DNA of 18,763 bases. Source: DATDDB01 sp035260545 (GTDB lineage: Bacteria; Pseudomonadota; Gammaproteobacteria; Burkholderiales; Gallionellaceae). The position numbers and the translations under genes are program-made. The stretch spans positions 1-18,763 of the forward strand of contig DATFUZ010000006.1 in NCBI GenBank assembly GCA_035260545.1. The letters run 5' to 3'. Shown in pieces: positions 6,178-12,716 of the stretch (positions are counted from its first letter, which is position 1; the number at the start of each line of letters is the position of its first letter). The notes under the pieces are model-generated. The model did no database searches, was not told where the DNA came from, and was given only the letters and a program-made list of their open reading frames with translations.

Positions 6178-6190
6178 GGGGTAATTGAGC

Positions 6191-6730
6191 ATGGCTCGTT
6201 TGTATGAGTTCTACAAGGACAAGGTGGTCCCCGATCTGATCAAGCAGTTCGGCTACAAATCCATCATGGAAGTGCCGCGCATCGAAAAGATCACCCTGAA
6301 CATGGGTGTGGGCGAGGCGGTTGCCGACAAGAAGGTCATGGACTTTGCCGTTGGCGACATGCAGAAGATCGCCGGTCAGAAGGTGATCGTGACCAAGTCG
6401 AAGAAGTCGATTGCCGGCTTCAAGATCCGCGAGGATTATCCCGTGGGCTGCAAGGTCACGCTGCGCAAAGCGCGGATGTATGAGTTCCTGGATCGCCTGG
6501 TGACCGTGGCCATCCCGCGTATCCGCGACTTCCGCGGCATTTCCGGCAAATCCTTCGACGGCCGTGGCAACTACAACATGGGTGTGAAGGAGCAGATCAT
6601 CTTCCCGGAAATCGAGTACGACAAAATCGACGCACTGCGCGGGATGAACATCACCATCACCACCAGCGCAAAGACCGATGAGGAGGCGCGTGCGCTCCTC
6701 ACGGCGTTTAAATTCCCATTGAAGAATTGA
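6191..6730 (+). CDS. rplE: 50S ribosomal protein L5
   Basis: L5 (179 residues, identical to E. coli length from this start) binds 5S rRNA in the central protuberance and contacts P-site tRNA. I chose the ATG at 6191 (MARLYEFYKDKVVPDLIKQF) over an in-frame TTG at 6185, since MARL is the family N-terminus and GAGGGG at 6176-6181 is well spaced for it. The L5 signature MGVGEAVADKK and the segments KSKKSIAGFKIR, IPRIRDFRGISGKSFDGRGNY and FPEIEYDKID are present. In E. coli this start region is where S8 represses the operon. Confidence 0.97.
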   Translation: MARLYEFYKDKVVPDLIKQFGYKSIMEVPRIEKITLNMGVGEAVADKKVMDFAVGDMQKIAGQKVIVTKSKKSIAGFKIREDYPVGCKVTLRKARMYEFLDRLVTVAIPRIRDFRGISGKSFDGRGNYNMGVKEQIIFPEIEYDKIDALRGMNITITTSAKTDEEARALLTAFKFPLKN

Positions 6731-6737
6731 GGGCGAA

Positions 6738-7043
6738 ATGGCTAAAGTCGCATTGATTAACCGTGAGCAGAAGCGTCGCGATACCGTAAAGAAGTTCGAG
6801 GCCAAGCGCGCCGAACTGCTGGCGATCATCTCGGACGTGAAACTGAGTGACGAAGAGCGCCATGCGGCGCGCCTGAAGCTGCAAGCGTTGCCGCGCGACG
6901 CCAGCCCGGTGCGTCTGCGCAACCGTTGCGCCCTGACCGGGCGTCCGCGCGGCACGTTCCGCAAGTTCGGCCTGGGCCGCAGCAAGCTGCGCGAGCACGC
7001 AATGCGTGGCGAAATTCCTGGCGTGATCAAGGCTAGCTGGTAA
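6738..7043 (+). CDS. rpsN: 30S ribosomal protein S14, zinc-independent form
   Basis: S14 (101 residues) is in the 30S head near S3 and S10. This is the long form without cysteine zinc ligands: the region that is CxxC in zinc-binding S14 reads RNRCALTGRPRGTFRKFGL, with only one cysteine. The C-terminal signature RSKLREHAMRGEIPGVIKASW is complete. Length and composition match proteobacterial S14. GAGGG immediately before the ATG acts as ribosome binding site. The mix of a zinc-free S14 with zinc-type S4 and L36 in the same cluster is noted separately. Confidence 0.98.
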   Translation: MAKVALINREQKRRDTVKKFEAKRAELLAIISDVKLSDEERHAARLKLQALPRDASPVRLRNRCALTGRPRGTFRKFGLGRSKLREHAMRGEIPGVIKASW

Positions 7044-7053
7044 GGGTGATACT

Positions 7054-7449
7054 ATGAGCATGAGTGATCCGATCTCCGACATGTTGACGCGCATCCGCAA
7101 TGCGCAAATGGCGGAAAAAGCAACTGTTTCCATGCCTTCTTCCAAGCTCAAGGCGGCCATCGCCAAGGTGCTGCAGGACGAGGGCTACATTGACGGCTTC
7201 AAGGTGACCAACGATGGCGCCAAGACTACGCTGGAAATCGGCCTGCGTTACTACGCCGACCGTCCCGTTATCGAGCAGATCCAGCGGGTGAGCCGCCCCG
7301 GGCTGCGGGTGTACAAGGGCAGTGACGACATCCCCAAGGTGATGAACGGCCTCGGTATCGCTATCGTGTCGACCTCCAAGGGTCTGATGACCGATCGCAA
7401 GGCGCGCGCCAGCGGCATCGGCGGCGAAGTGCTGTGCATCGTGGCGTAA
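7054..7449 (+). CDS. rpsH: 30S ribosomal protein S8
   Basis: S8 (131 residues; 130 in E. coli) is a primary binder of helix 21 of 16S rRNA and, in E. coli, the translational repressor of the spc operon. It begins MSMSDPISDMLTRIRNAQMA, matching the family from the ATG at 7054 rather than the Met two codons later. The C-terminal signature is clear: GLGIAIVSTSKGLMTDRKAR and GGEVLCIVA, including the STSKG RNA-binding segment. AAGGGTGA upstream serves as Shine-Dalgarno. Spacing to rplF is 9 bases. Confidence 0.98.
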   Translation: MSMSDPISDMLTRIRNAQMAEKATVSMPSSKLKAAIAKVLQDEGYIDGFKVTNDGAKTTLEIGLRYYADRPVIEQIQRVSRPGLRVYKGSDDIPKVMNGLGIAIVSTSKGLMTDRKARASGIGGEVLCIVA

Positions 7450-7458
7450 GGGGGAATC

Positions 7459-7992
7459 ATGTCTAGAGTTGCCAAGAATCCTATCGTAGTTCCGGCCGGT
7501 GTCGAAGTGACGCTGGCTGCGGGAACGGTGTCGGTGAAAGGCCCGCTGGGCACCCTGACTCAGGGCCTGAACGGGGACGTCAAGGTCGAGCGCGAAGGCG
7601 AGGTGCTGAAGTGCAGCCCCACCAGCGGCTCGCGCCAGGCCGATGCCATGGCCGGTACCGTGCGCGCGCTGGTCGCGAACATGGTCCACGGGGTCAGCAA
7701 GGGCTATGAACGCAAGCTGACCCTGGTCGGCGTGGGTTACCGTGCCCAGGCCGCCGGCGACACGCTCAACCTGTCCTTGGGCTTTTCTCATCCCGTGGCA
7801 TACAAGATGCCCAAGGGCGTGAAGGTGGAAACCCCGAGCCAGACCGAGATCGTGCTCAAGGGTGCCGACAAACAGCAGATTGGTCAGGTGGCTTCCGAAG
7901 TCCGCGCCTATCGCTCCCCGGAGCCCTACAAGGGCAAGGGCGTGCGCTATGCGGACGAAGTGGTCATCCTGAAGGAAACCAAGAAGAAATAA
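7459..7992 (+). CDS. rplF: 50S ribosomal protein L6
   Basis: L6 (177 residues, same as E. coli) has two related alpha/beta domains and binds 23S rRNA near the sarcin-ricin loop and the factor-binding site. It starts MSRVAKNPIVVPAGVEV. The end of the first domain carries VANMVHGVSKGYERKLTLVGVGYRAQ, and the second ends with the signature RSPEPYKGKGVRYADEVV followed by ILKETKKK. GGGGA at 7450-7454 precedes the ATG. It sits between rpsH and rplR as expected. Confidence 0.98.
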   Translation: MSRVAKNPIVVPAGVEVTLAAGTVSVKGPLGTLTQGLNGDVKVEREGEVLKCSPTSGSRQADAMAGTVRALVANMVHGVSKGYERKLTLVGVGYRAQAAGDTLNLSLGFSHPVAYKMPKGVKVETPSQTEIVLKGADKQQIGQVASEVRAYRSPEPYKGKGVRYADEVVILKETKKK

Positions 7993-8004
7993 TCGAGGCG
8001 GATT

Positions 8005-8361
8005 ATGTTGAACAAGAATGAATCGCGTCAGCGCAGGGCACGCAAAACCCGTGCTCGCATTGCTGAACAAAAGACCGTGCGTCTGGCGGTGCATCGTACC
8101 AACCTGCACATTTATGCCCAGGTGATCTCCGCCGATGGCGGCAAAGTGCTGGCCAGCGCTTCCACCATGGAAGCCGAGCTGCGCAAGGAACTTGCCAATG
8201 GCGGCAACGCCAAGGCGGCCGCGGCCGTGGGCAAGCGCATCGCCGAAAAGGCCAAATCCGCCGGAATCACCTCTGTCGCGTTTGATCGCGGCGGATATAA
8301 ATACCACGGTCGCGTCAAGGCGCTGGCCGAGGCCGCGCGCGAGCACGGCCTGAAATTCTGA
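8005..8361 (+). CDS. rplR: 50S ribosomal protein L18
   Basis: L18 (118 residues; 117 in E. coli) binds 5S rRNA in the central protuberance together with L5. The N-terminus is strongly basic (ESRQRRARKTRARIAEQ), followed by the conserved core RLAVHRTNLHIYAQVISADGG, an alanine-rich helix (AKAAAAVGKRIAEKAKSAGI) and the C-terminal FDRGGYKYHGRVKALAEAAREHGLKF. GAGGCGGA before the ATG is a strong ribosome binding site. The order rplF-rplR-rpsE is universal in bacteria. Confidence 0.98.
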   Translation: MLNKNESRQRRARKTRARIAEQKTVRLAVHRTNLHIYAQVISADGGKVLASASTMEAELRKELANGGNAKAAAAVGKRIAEKAKSAGITSVAFDRGGYKYHGRVKALAEAAREHGLKF

Positions 8362-8374
8362 TCGGAGTGTAACG

Positions 8375-8899
8375 ATGGCTAAGGCACAAGGAAAGACGCA
8401 ACAGCAGGCGGAAGAGCGCGGCGACGGCCTGATCGAAAAGATGATCTCGGTCAACCGCGTCACCAAAGTGGTGAAGGGCGGTCGCATCATGGGCTTCGCT
8501 GCGCTGACCGTAGTTGGCGACGGCGACGGTCGCGTCGGCATGGGCAAGGGCAAGTCCAAGGAAGTGCCCGTTGCGGTGCAGAAGGCGATGGACGAATCGC
8601 GCCGCAAGATGATCAAGGTGAATCTGAAGAACGGCACCCTGCATCACGCCGTGATCGGTCGCCATGGCGCCGCCAAGGTATACATGCAGCCCGCCGCAGA
8701 AGGCACCGGCATTATCGCCGGCGGCGCGATGCGCGCGGTGTTCGAGGCCGCAGGTGTGCACAACATCCTGGCCAAGTGCATCGGCTCGAGCAATCCTTAC
8801 AACGTCGTGCGTGCCACGCTCAACGGCCTGGCGGCGCTGAATTCGCCGGCCGAAATCGCGGCCAAGCGCGGCAAGAGCATTGAAGAGATTCTGGGGTAA
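8375..8899 (+). CDS. rpsE: 30S ribosomal protein S5
   Basis: S5 (174 residues; 167 in E. coli) sits at the mRNA entry channel and affects translational fidelity; spectinomycin resistance maps to its N-terminal loop. The double-stranded-RNA-binding domain starts at about residue 19 with LIEKMISVNRVTKVVKGGR, the loop region 20-35 where such mutations occur, and continues RIMGFAALTVVGDGDGRVGM. The C-terminal domain has IIAGGAMRAVFEAAGVHNI and SSNPYNVVRATLNGL. The slight N-terminal extension is glutamine-rich. GGAGTG precedes the ATG; rpmD begins 3 bases after the stop. Confidence 0.98.
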   Translation: MAKAQGKTQQQAEERGDGLIEKMISVNRVTKVVKGGRIMGFAALTVVGDGDGRVGMGKGKSKEVPVAVQKAMDESRRKMIKVNLKNGTLHHAVIGRHGAAKVYMQPAAEGTGIIAGGAMRAVFEAAGVHNILAKCIGSSNPYNVVRATLNGLAALNSPAEIAAKRGKSIEEILG

Positions 8900-8902
8900 G
8901 CC

Positions 8903-9088
8903 ATGGCAGAAACCAAGAAAATCAAAGTGACGCTGGTCAAAAGCCCGATCGGCACCAAGCAATCGCATCGCGCGTGCGTGCGCGGCCTCGGCCTGCGCCG
9001 CATGCATCATACCGTCGAAGTGGAAGACACTCCGGCCGTGCGCGGCATGATTAACAAAGTGTATTACCTGGTTAAGTGCGAGGCGTAA
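8903..9088 (+). CDS. rpmD: 50S ribosomal protein L30
   Basis: L30 (61 residues; 59 in E. coli) is a small non-essential-type 50S protein near the base of the stalk. The conserved pattern is intact: KIKVTLVKSPIGTKQSHRA, the segment GLGLRRMHHTVEVEDTPAVRG and MINKVYYLVKCEA. The ribosome binding site lies over the end of rpsE (GGGGTAAG). Its TAA at 9086-9088 abuts the rplO ATG at 9089 with no gap, so coupling with L15 is very likely. Confidence 0.98.
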   Translation: MAETKKIKVTLVKSPIGTKQSHRACVRGLGLRRMHHTVEVEDTPAVRGMINKVYYLVKCEA

Positions 9089-9523
9089 ATGCAACTCAAT
9101 CAAATTAAGCCCGGAGAGGGCTCCAAGCATGCCAAGCGCCGCGTCGGACGCGGCATCGGCTCCGGCCTGGGCAAAACTGCGGGCCGTGGCCACAAGGGTC
9201 AGAAATCCCGCTCTGGCGGCTTCCACAAGGTGGGTTTCGAAGGCGGCCAGATGCCGCTGCAGCGTCGCCTGCCCAAGCGCGGCTTCATTTCGCTGACCCG
9301 CAACGACACCGCCGAAGTGCGCCTGTCCGACCTGCAAAAGCTGCCCGTCGACACCGTGGACCTGCTGGCGCTGAAACAGGCCGGCATGGTACCCGCAACG
9401 GCGCTTTCCGCCAAAGTGGTGAAAACCGGCGAGTTGACGCGGGCCTTGGCCCTGCGCGGCCTGCTGGTGACCAAGGGTGCGCGCGCGGCCGTCGAGGCGG
9501 CCGGCGGCAGCATCGCGGAATAA
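9089..9523 (+). CDS. rplO: 50S ribosomal protein L15
   Basis: L15 (144 residues, as in E. coli) is a late-assembly 50S protein whose extended N-terminal arm threads through 23S rRNA. The glycine/arginine-rich arm is plain: KHAKRRVGRGIGSGLGKTAG, then RGHKGQKSRSGG and the FHKVGFEGGQMPLQRRLPKRGF block. The C-terminal globular domain includes KTGELTRALALRGLLVTKGA. The start directly follows the rpmD stop, with GAGG in the rpmD 3' end as ribosome binding site. secY follows after 18 bases, the usual order. Confidence 0.98.
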   Translation: MQLNQIKPGEGSKHAKRRVGRGIGSGLGKTAGRGHKGQKSRSGGFHKVGFEGGQMPLQRRLPKRGFISLTRNDTAEVRLSDLQKLPVDTVDLLALKQAGMVPATALSAKVVKTGELTRALALRGLLVTKGARAAVEAAGGSIAE

Positions 9524-9541
9524 GGCTAAGGACAGGGGACA

Positions 9542-10861
9542 ATGGCACAGGCAACGGGTACTTCGAAGTACGGCGATCTCAGCAAGCGGCTGTGGTTCTT
9601 GCTCGGCGCGCTGGTCGTGTACCGCATCGGGGCGCATATTCCTGTGCCGGGCATCGATCCCGTGCACCTGGAAGAACTGTTCAAGCAGCAGAAGAACGGC
9701 ATCCTGGGCATGTTCAACATGTTCTCCGGCGGTGCGCTGTCCCGGTTCACGATTTTCGCGCTGGGGATCATGCCCTACATTTCGGCGTCGATCATCATGC
9801 AGCTCGCGGCCATCGCCGTTCCCAAGCTCGAAGAGCTGAAGAAGGAAGGTGAGGCCGGGCGGCGCAAGATCACCCAGTACACGCGCTATGGCACGTTCTT
9901 CCTGGCGCTGTTCCAGTCCTTCGGCATTGCCGTGGCGCTGGAATCGCAAAAGGGCCTCGTGCTGGATCCCGGCATGATGTTCCGCCTCACCACCGTGATT
10001 ACCCTGGTGACCGGAACCATGTTCCTGATGTGGCTGGGCGAGCAGATCACCGAGCGCGGGCTGGGTAACGGCATTTCGCTGATTATTTTTGCGGGTATCG
10101 CGGCCGGTCTGCCGCGCGCGATCGTTAGCACGCTGTCCATGGTTCAGGATGGCGCCCTGTCGATCCCCGTCGGTCTGCTGCTGCTGGTGGGCGCGGCCGC
10201 CGTGATCGCGTTCGTGGTCTTCGTCGAGCGCGGGCAGCGCAAGATCCTGGTGAACTACGCAAAACGCCAGGTGGGCAACAAGGTCTATGGCGGTCAGAGT
10301 TCGCACCTGCCGCTGAAGCTGAACATGTCGGGCGTGATTCCGCCGATCTTCGCTTCCAGCATCATCCTGTTTCCGGCGACGATGGCGGGCTGGTTCAGCA
10401 GCGGGATCCATGTTGCCTGGCTGAGCAGCGCATTGAAGGACATCGGCGACAAGCTGGCGCCGGGGCAGCCGATTTATGTGCTGGCGTATGCGGCAATGAT
10501 CATTTTCTTCTGCTTCTTCTATACGGCGCTGGTATTCAGCCCCAAGGAGACGGCGGATAACCTGAAGAAGAGCGGCGCCTTCCTGCCGGGCATTCGCCCC
10601 GGTGAGCAGACGGCACGCTATGTGGAAAAGATCATGCTGCGGCTGACCCTGATCGGAGCGATCTACGTGACGCTGGTGTGCCTGTTGCCGGAGTTCCTGG
10701 TGCTGAAATGGTCGGTTCCCTTCTATTTCGGCGGAACGTCGCTGCTGATTCTGGTGGTGGTCACGATGGACTTCATGGCTCAGGTGCAGTCCTACCTGAT
10801 GACGCACCAGTACGAGAGCCTGCTGAAAAAGGCCAGTTTTAAAGGCGGTTATACGCGCTAA
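9542..10861 (+). CDS. secY: Protein translocase channel subunit SecY
   Basis: SecY (439 residues; 443 in E. coli) is the inner-membrane pore of the SecYEG translocon, taking preproteins from SecA and membrane proteins from the ribosome. Ten hydrophobic segments are evident, from LWFLLGALVVYRIGAHIPVP near the N-terminus onward. The plug region is NGILGMFNMFSGGALSRFTI. Cytoplasmic loops C4 and C5 carry the SecA- and ribosome-binding residues (ERGQRKILVNYAKRQ; ETADNLKKSGAFLPGIRPG). Its TAA shares a base with the infA ATG at 10861. Spc-group placement ties translocon output to ribosome production. Confidence 0.98.
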   Translation: MAQATGTSKYGDLSKRLWFLLGALVVYRIGAHIPVPGIDPVHLEELFKQQKNGILGMFNMFSGGALSRFTIFALGIMPYISASIIMQLAAIAVPKLEELKKEGEAGRRKITQYTRYGTFFLALFQSFGIAVALESQKGLVLDPGMMFRLTTVITLVTGTMFLMWLGEQITERGLGNGISLIIFAGIAAGLPRAIVSTLSMVQDGALSIPVGLLLLVGAAAVIAFVVFVERGQRKILVNYAKRQVGNKVYGGQSSHLPLKLNMSGVIPPIFASSIILFPATMAGWFSSGIHVAWLSSALKDIGDKLAPGQPIYVLAYAAMIIFFCFFYTALVFSPKETADNLKKSGAFLPGIRPGEQTARYVEKIMLRLTLIGAIYVTLVCLLPEFLVLKWSVPFYFGGTSLLILVVVTMDFMAQVQSYLMTHQYESLLKKASFKGGYTR

Positions 10862-11079
10862 TGGCGAAAGACGACGCAATACAGATGCAAGGAGAGATCG
10901 TGGAATCTCTCCCGAACGCCACCTTCCGGGTCAAGCTGGAAAACGGACATGTGGTTCTGGGATATATCTCCGGCAAGATGCGCATGCACTATATCCGCAT
11001 CCTGCCCGGGGACAAGGTAACGGTGGAACTGACGCCGTATGATTTGAGCAAGGCGCGAATCGTGTTCCGCGCGAAGTAA
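10861..11079 (+). CDS. infA: Translation initiation factor IF-1
   Basis: IF-1 (72 residues, exact family length) is a single OB-fold that binds the 30S A site during initiation and modulates IF-2 and IF-3. The sequence MAKDDAIQMQGEIVESLPNA, with FRVKLENGHVVLGYISGKMR and LPGDKVTVELTPYDLSKARI, is diagnostic. The start overlaps the secY stop (TAATG); the nearest Shine-Dalgarno is AAGGCGG about a dozen bases upstream. Location between secY and rpmJ differs from E. coli, where infA lies elsewhere, but is common in betaproteobacteria and Gram-positives. Confidence 0.98.
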   Translation: MAKDDAIQMQGEIVESLPNATFRVKLENGHVVLGYISGKMRMHYIRILPGDKVTVELTPYDLSKARIVFRAK

Positions 11080-11108
11080 CGGTAGCACCGGAAAGTTAGG
11101 AGAAAAAA

Positions 11109-11222
11109 ATGAAGGTACAAGCATCGGTAAAGAAAGTGTGCCGCCACTGCAAAATTATCCGCCGCAATCGCGTTGTGCGCGTGATCTGCACGGATCCGCG
11201 CCACAAGCAGCGCCAGGGCTGA
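11109..11222 (+). CDS. rpmJ: 50S ribosomal protein L36, zinc-binding form
   Basis: L36 is the smallest 50S protein and stabilises 23S rRNA near the base of the L7/L12 stalk. The 37-residue product starts MKVQASVKKVCRHCKIIRRN and ends DPRHKQRQG. Four zinc ligands are intact: Cys11, Cys14, Cys27 and His32, the zinc-ribbon (C+) form. AGGAG at 11098-11102 gives a 6-base spacing. Genes of this size are easily missed; position between infA and rpsM confirms it. No terminator follows, so read-through into rpsM is possible. Confidence 0.97.
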   Translation: MKVQASVKKVCRHCKIIRRNRVVRVICTDPRHKQRQG

Positions 11223-11247
11223 GCAGGCTCCGCACTAATGGTATAAT
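11219..11247 (+). promoter_or_regulatory. Putative extended -10 promoter for the alpha group (rpsM)
   Basis: TGGTATAAT at 11239-11247 is a perfect extended -10 element. CTGAGC at 11219-11224, overlapping the rpmJ stop, is a weak -35 at 17 bp. The following AT-rich tract (TAATATTTTTGATTG) contrasts with the surrounding GC-rich DNA. Initiation near 11253-11255 leaves a leader of only about 22 nucleotides before rpsM. Confidence 0.65.
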
Positions 11248-11275
11248 TAATATTTTTGATTGATAGGGTAGCCGC

Positions 11276-11641
11276 ATGGCACGTATTGCAGGTGTAAATA
11301 TTCCGAACCATCAGCATGCTGTGATCGCCTTGACCGCGATCTACGGCATCGGGCGCACGCGCGCGCAGGTCATCTGCGCGTCCACGGGCGTGGAGCCGAC
11401 CACCAAGATGAAGGACATCAGCGACGCCGACCTCGACAGGCTGCGCGAGGCCGTCGCCCAGTTCACCGTCGAAGGTGACCTGCGCCGCGAGATATCCATG
11501 AACATCAAACGCCTGAAGGACCTCGGCTGCTACCGTGGTCTGCGTCATCACCGTGGCCTGCCGGTTCGCGGCCAGCGCACCCGCACCAATGCGCGCACCC
11601 GCAAGGGCCCGCGCAAGGCCATCGCCGGCGCCAAGAAATAA
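11276..11641 (+). CDS. rpsM: 30S ribosomal protein S13
   Basis: S13 (121 residues; 118 in E. coli) is at the top of the 30S head, bridges to the 50S subunit and touches P-site tRNA through its basic tail. The helix-two-turn-helix part starts MARIAGVNIPNHQHAVIALT and YGIGRTRAQVIC; the C-terminal signature is LGCYRGLRHHRGLPVRGQRT followed by RTNARTRKGPRK. AGGG at 11265-11268 is the ribosome binding site. It is the first gene of the alpha group. Confidence 0.98.
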   Translation: MARIAGVNIPNHQHAVIALTAIYGIGRTRAQVICASTGVEPTTKMKDISDADLDRLREAVAQFTVEGDLRREISMNIKRLKDLGCYRGLRHHRGLPVRGQRTRTNARTRKGPRKAIAGAKK

Positions 11642-11660
11642 GCTTTAAGAGGAAGACATA

Positions 11661-12053
11661 ATGGTTAAAGCCAGCACCACTCGCGTACGCAAAAAGGTCA
11701 AGAAGAACGTGGCCGAGGGCATTGCCCACGTGCACGCCTCGTTCAACAACACCATCGTGACCATCACGGACCGTCAGGGCAACGCACTGGCGTGGTCCAC
11801 CAGCGGCGGCCAGGGTTTCAAGGGTTCCCGCAAGAGCACGCCTTTTGCGGCCCAGGTTGCCGCCGAGGCCGCGGGCAAGGCTGCCCAGGAATACGGCGTG
11901 AAAAACCTTGAGGTGCGCATCAAGGGCCCCGGCCCCGGCCGCGAATCGGCCGTGCGCGCGCTCAACTCGGTCGGCTTCAAAATCACCAGCATTTCCGACG
12001 TGACTCCGGTGCCGCACAACGGCTGCCGTCCGCCGAAAAAGCGCCGTATCTAA
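11661..12053 (+). CDS. rpsK: 30S ribosomal protein S11
   Basis: S11 (130 residues; 129 in E. coli) lies on the 30S platform, contacting 16S rRNA near the mRNA exit and Shine-Dalgarno helix. The sequence has GIAHVHASFNNTIVTITDRQ, GNALAWSTSGGQGFKGSRKS and the signature VRALNSVGFKITSISDVTPV ending PHNGCRPPKKRRI. The Asn120-Gly121 pair matches the site that becomes isoaspartate in E. coli S11. GAGGAAG is the ribosome binding site; a 16-base gap leads to rpsD. Confidence 0.98.
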   Translation: MVKASTTRVRKKVKKNVAEGIAHVHASFNNTIVTITDRQGNALAWSTSGGQGFKGSRKSTPFAAQVAAEAAGKAAQEYGVKNLEVRIKGPGPGRESAVRALNSVGFKITSISDVTPVPHNGCRPPKKRRI

Positions 12054-12058
12054 TTGTT

Positions 12059-12063
12059 AGGAG
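12059..12063 (+). promoter_or_regulatory. Ribosome binding site that fixes the rpsD TTG start
   Basis: AGGAG ends six bases before the TTG at 12070. This optimal spacing, with the conserved MARN start of S4 read from the TTG, decides the start codon; there is no in-frame ATG nearby. Confidence 0.8.
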
Positions 12064-12069
12064 ATAGCC

Positions 12070-12699
12070 TTGGCTAGAAATCTTGATCCAAAGTGCCGTC
12101 AGTGCCGCCGCGAAGGCGAAAAGCTGTTCCTGAAGGGCGAAAAGTGCTTCACCGACAAGTGCGCGGTAGAGCGCCGCGCCTATGCGCCGGGACAGCACGG
12201 GCAGAAGAAAAACCAGCGTATTTCCGAATACGGCACCCAGCTGCGTGAAAAGCAGAAGCTGCGCCGCATCTATGGCGTGCTGGAGAAGCAGTTCCGCCTG
12301 ACCTACAAGGAAGCGGACCGCGGCACCAGCATCACCGGCGAAGCGCTGCTGCAGCTGCTGGAATCGCGCCTGGACAACGTCGCCTATCGCATGGGCTTCG
12401 GCGCCTCGCGCGGCGAAGCCCGCCAGACCGTGCGTCACAACGGCGTGCTGGTCAACGGCAAGCGCGTGAATATTCCTTCCTACCAGGTGCGCCCCGGCGA
12501 CGTGGTGGAAGTGGCCGAAAAGGCCAAGGCCCAACTGCGCATCAAATCCGCTCTCGAGGCGGCCGCGCAGCGTGGATTCCCGGAGTGGCTGGATGTGGAC
12601 GCCAAGGCGTTCAAGGGCACATTCAAGGCCAAGCCCCAGCGCTCCGAGCTGCCCGCGACCATCAACGAACATCTTGTGGTTGAATTGTATTCCAAGTAA
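12070..12699 (+). CDS. rpsD: 30S ribosomal protein S4, zinc-finger form, TTG start
   Basis: S4 (209 residues) nucleates 30S body assembly, forms part of the mRNA entry channel and represses the alpha operon in E. coli. Translation starts at TTG. The N-terminal domain has four cysteines, Cys9, Cys12, Cys26 and Cys31 (KCRQCRREGEKLFLKGEKC then DKC), the zinc-knuckle spacing of Thermus-type S4; E. coli S4 lacks the full set. APGQHGQKK and YGTQLREKQKLRRIYGVLE follow. The S4 RNA-binding domain at about residues 98-160 has LESRLDNVAYRMGFGASRGE and VLVNGKRVNIPSYQVRPGD. Confidence 0.97.
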   Translation: MARNLDPKCRQCRREGEKLFLKGEKCFTDKCAVERRAYAPGQHGQKKNQRISEYGTQLREKQKLRRIYGVLEKQFRLTYKEADRGTSITGEALLQLLESRLDNVAYRMGFGASRGEARQTVRHNGVLVNGKRVNIPSYQVRPGDVVEVAEKAKAQLRIKSALEAAAQRGFPEWLDVDAKAFKGTFKAKPQRSELPATINEHLVVELYSK

Positions 12700-12716
12700 T
12701 CCACACGGAGCCGGAT

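Noticed and set aside
6185..6190. TTG at 6185 as rplE start
   Set aside because: The ATG two codons later matches the family N-terminus and length and has the better Shine-Dalgarno spacing.
8315..10879. 854-codon open frame on the - strand opposite rplR-infA
   Set aside because: It lies antisense to well-conserved genes, and its product is rich in His, Gln, Ala and Arg, the signature of reversed high-GC codons. It shows no domain, has no ribosome binding site and crosses several gene boundaries.
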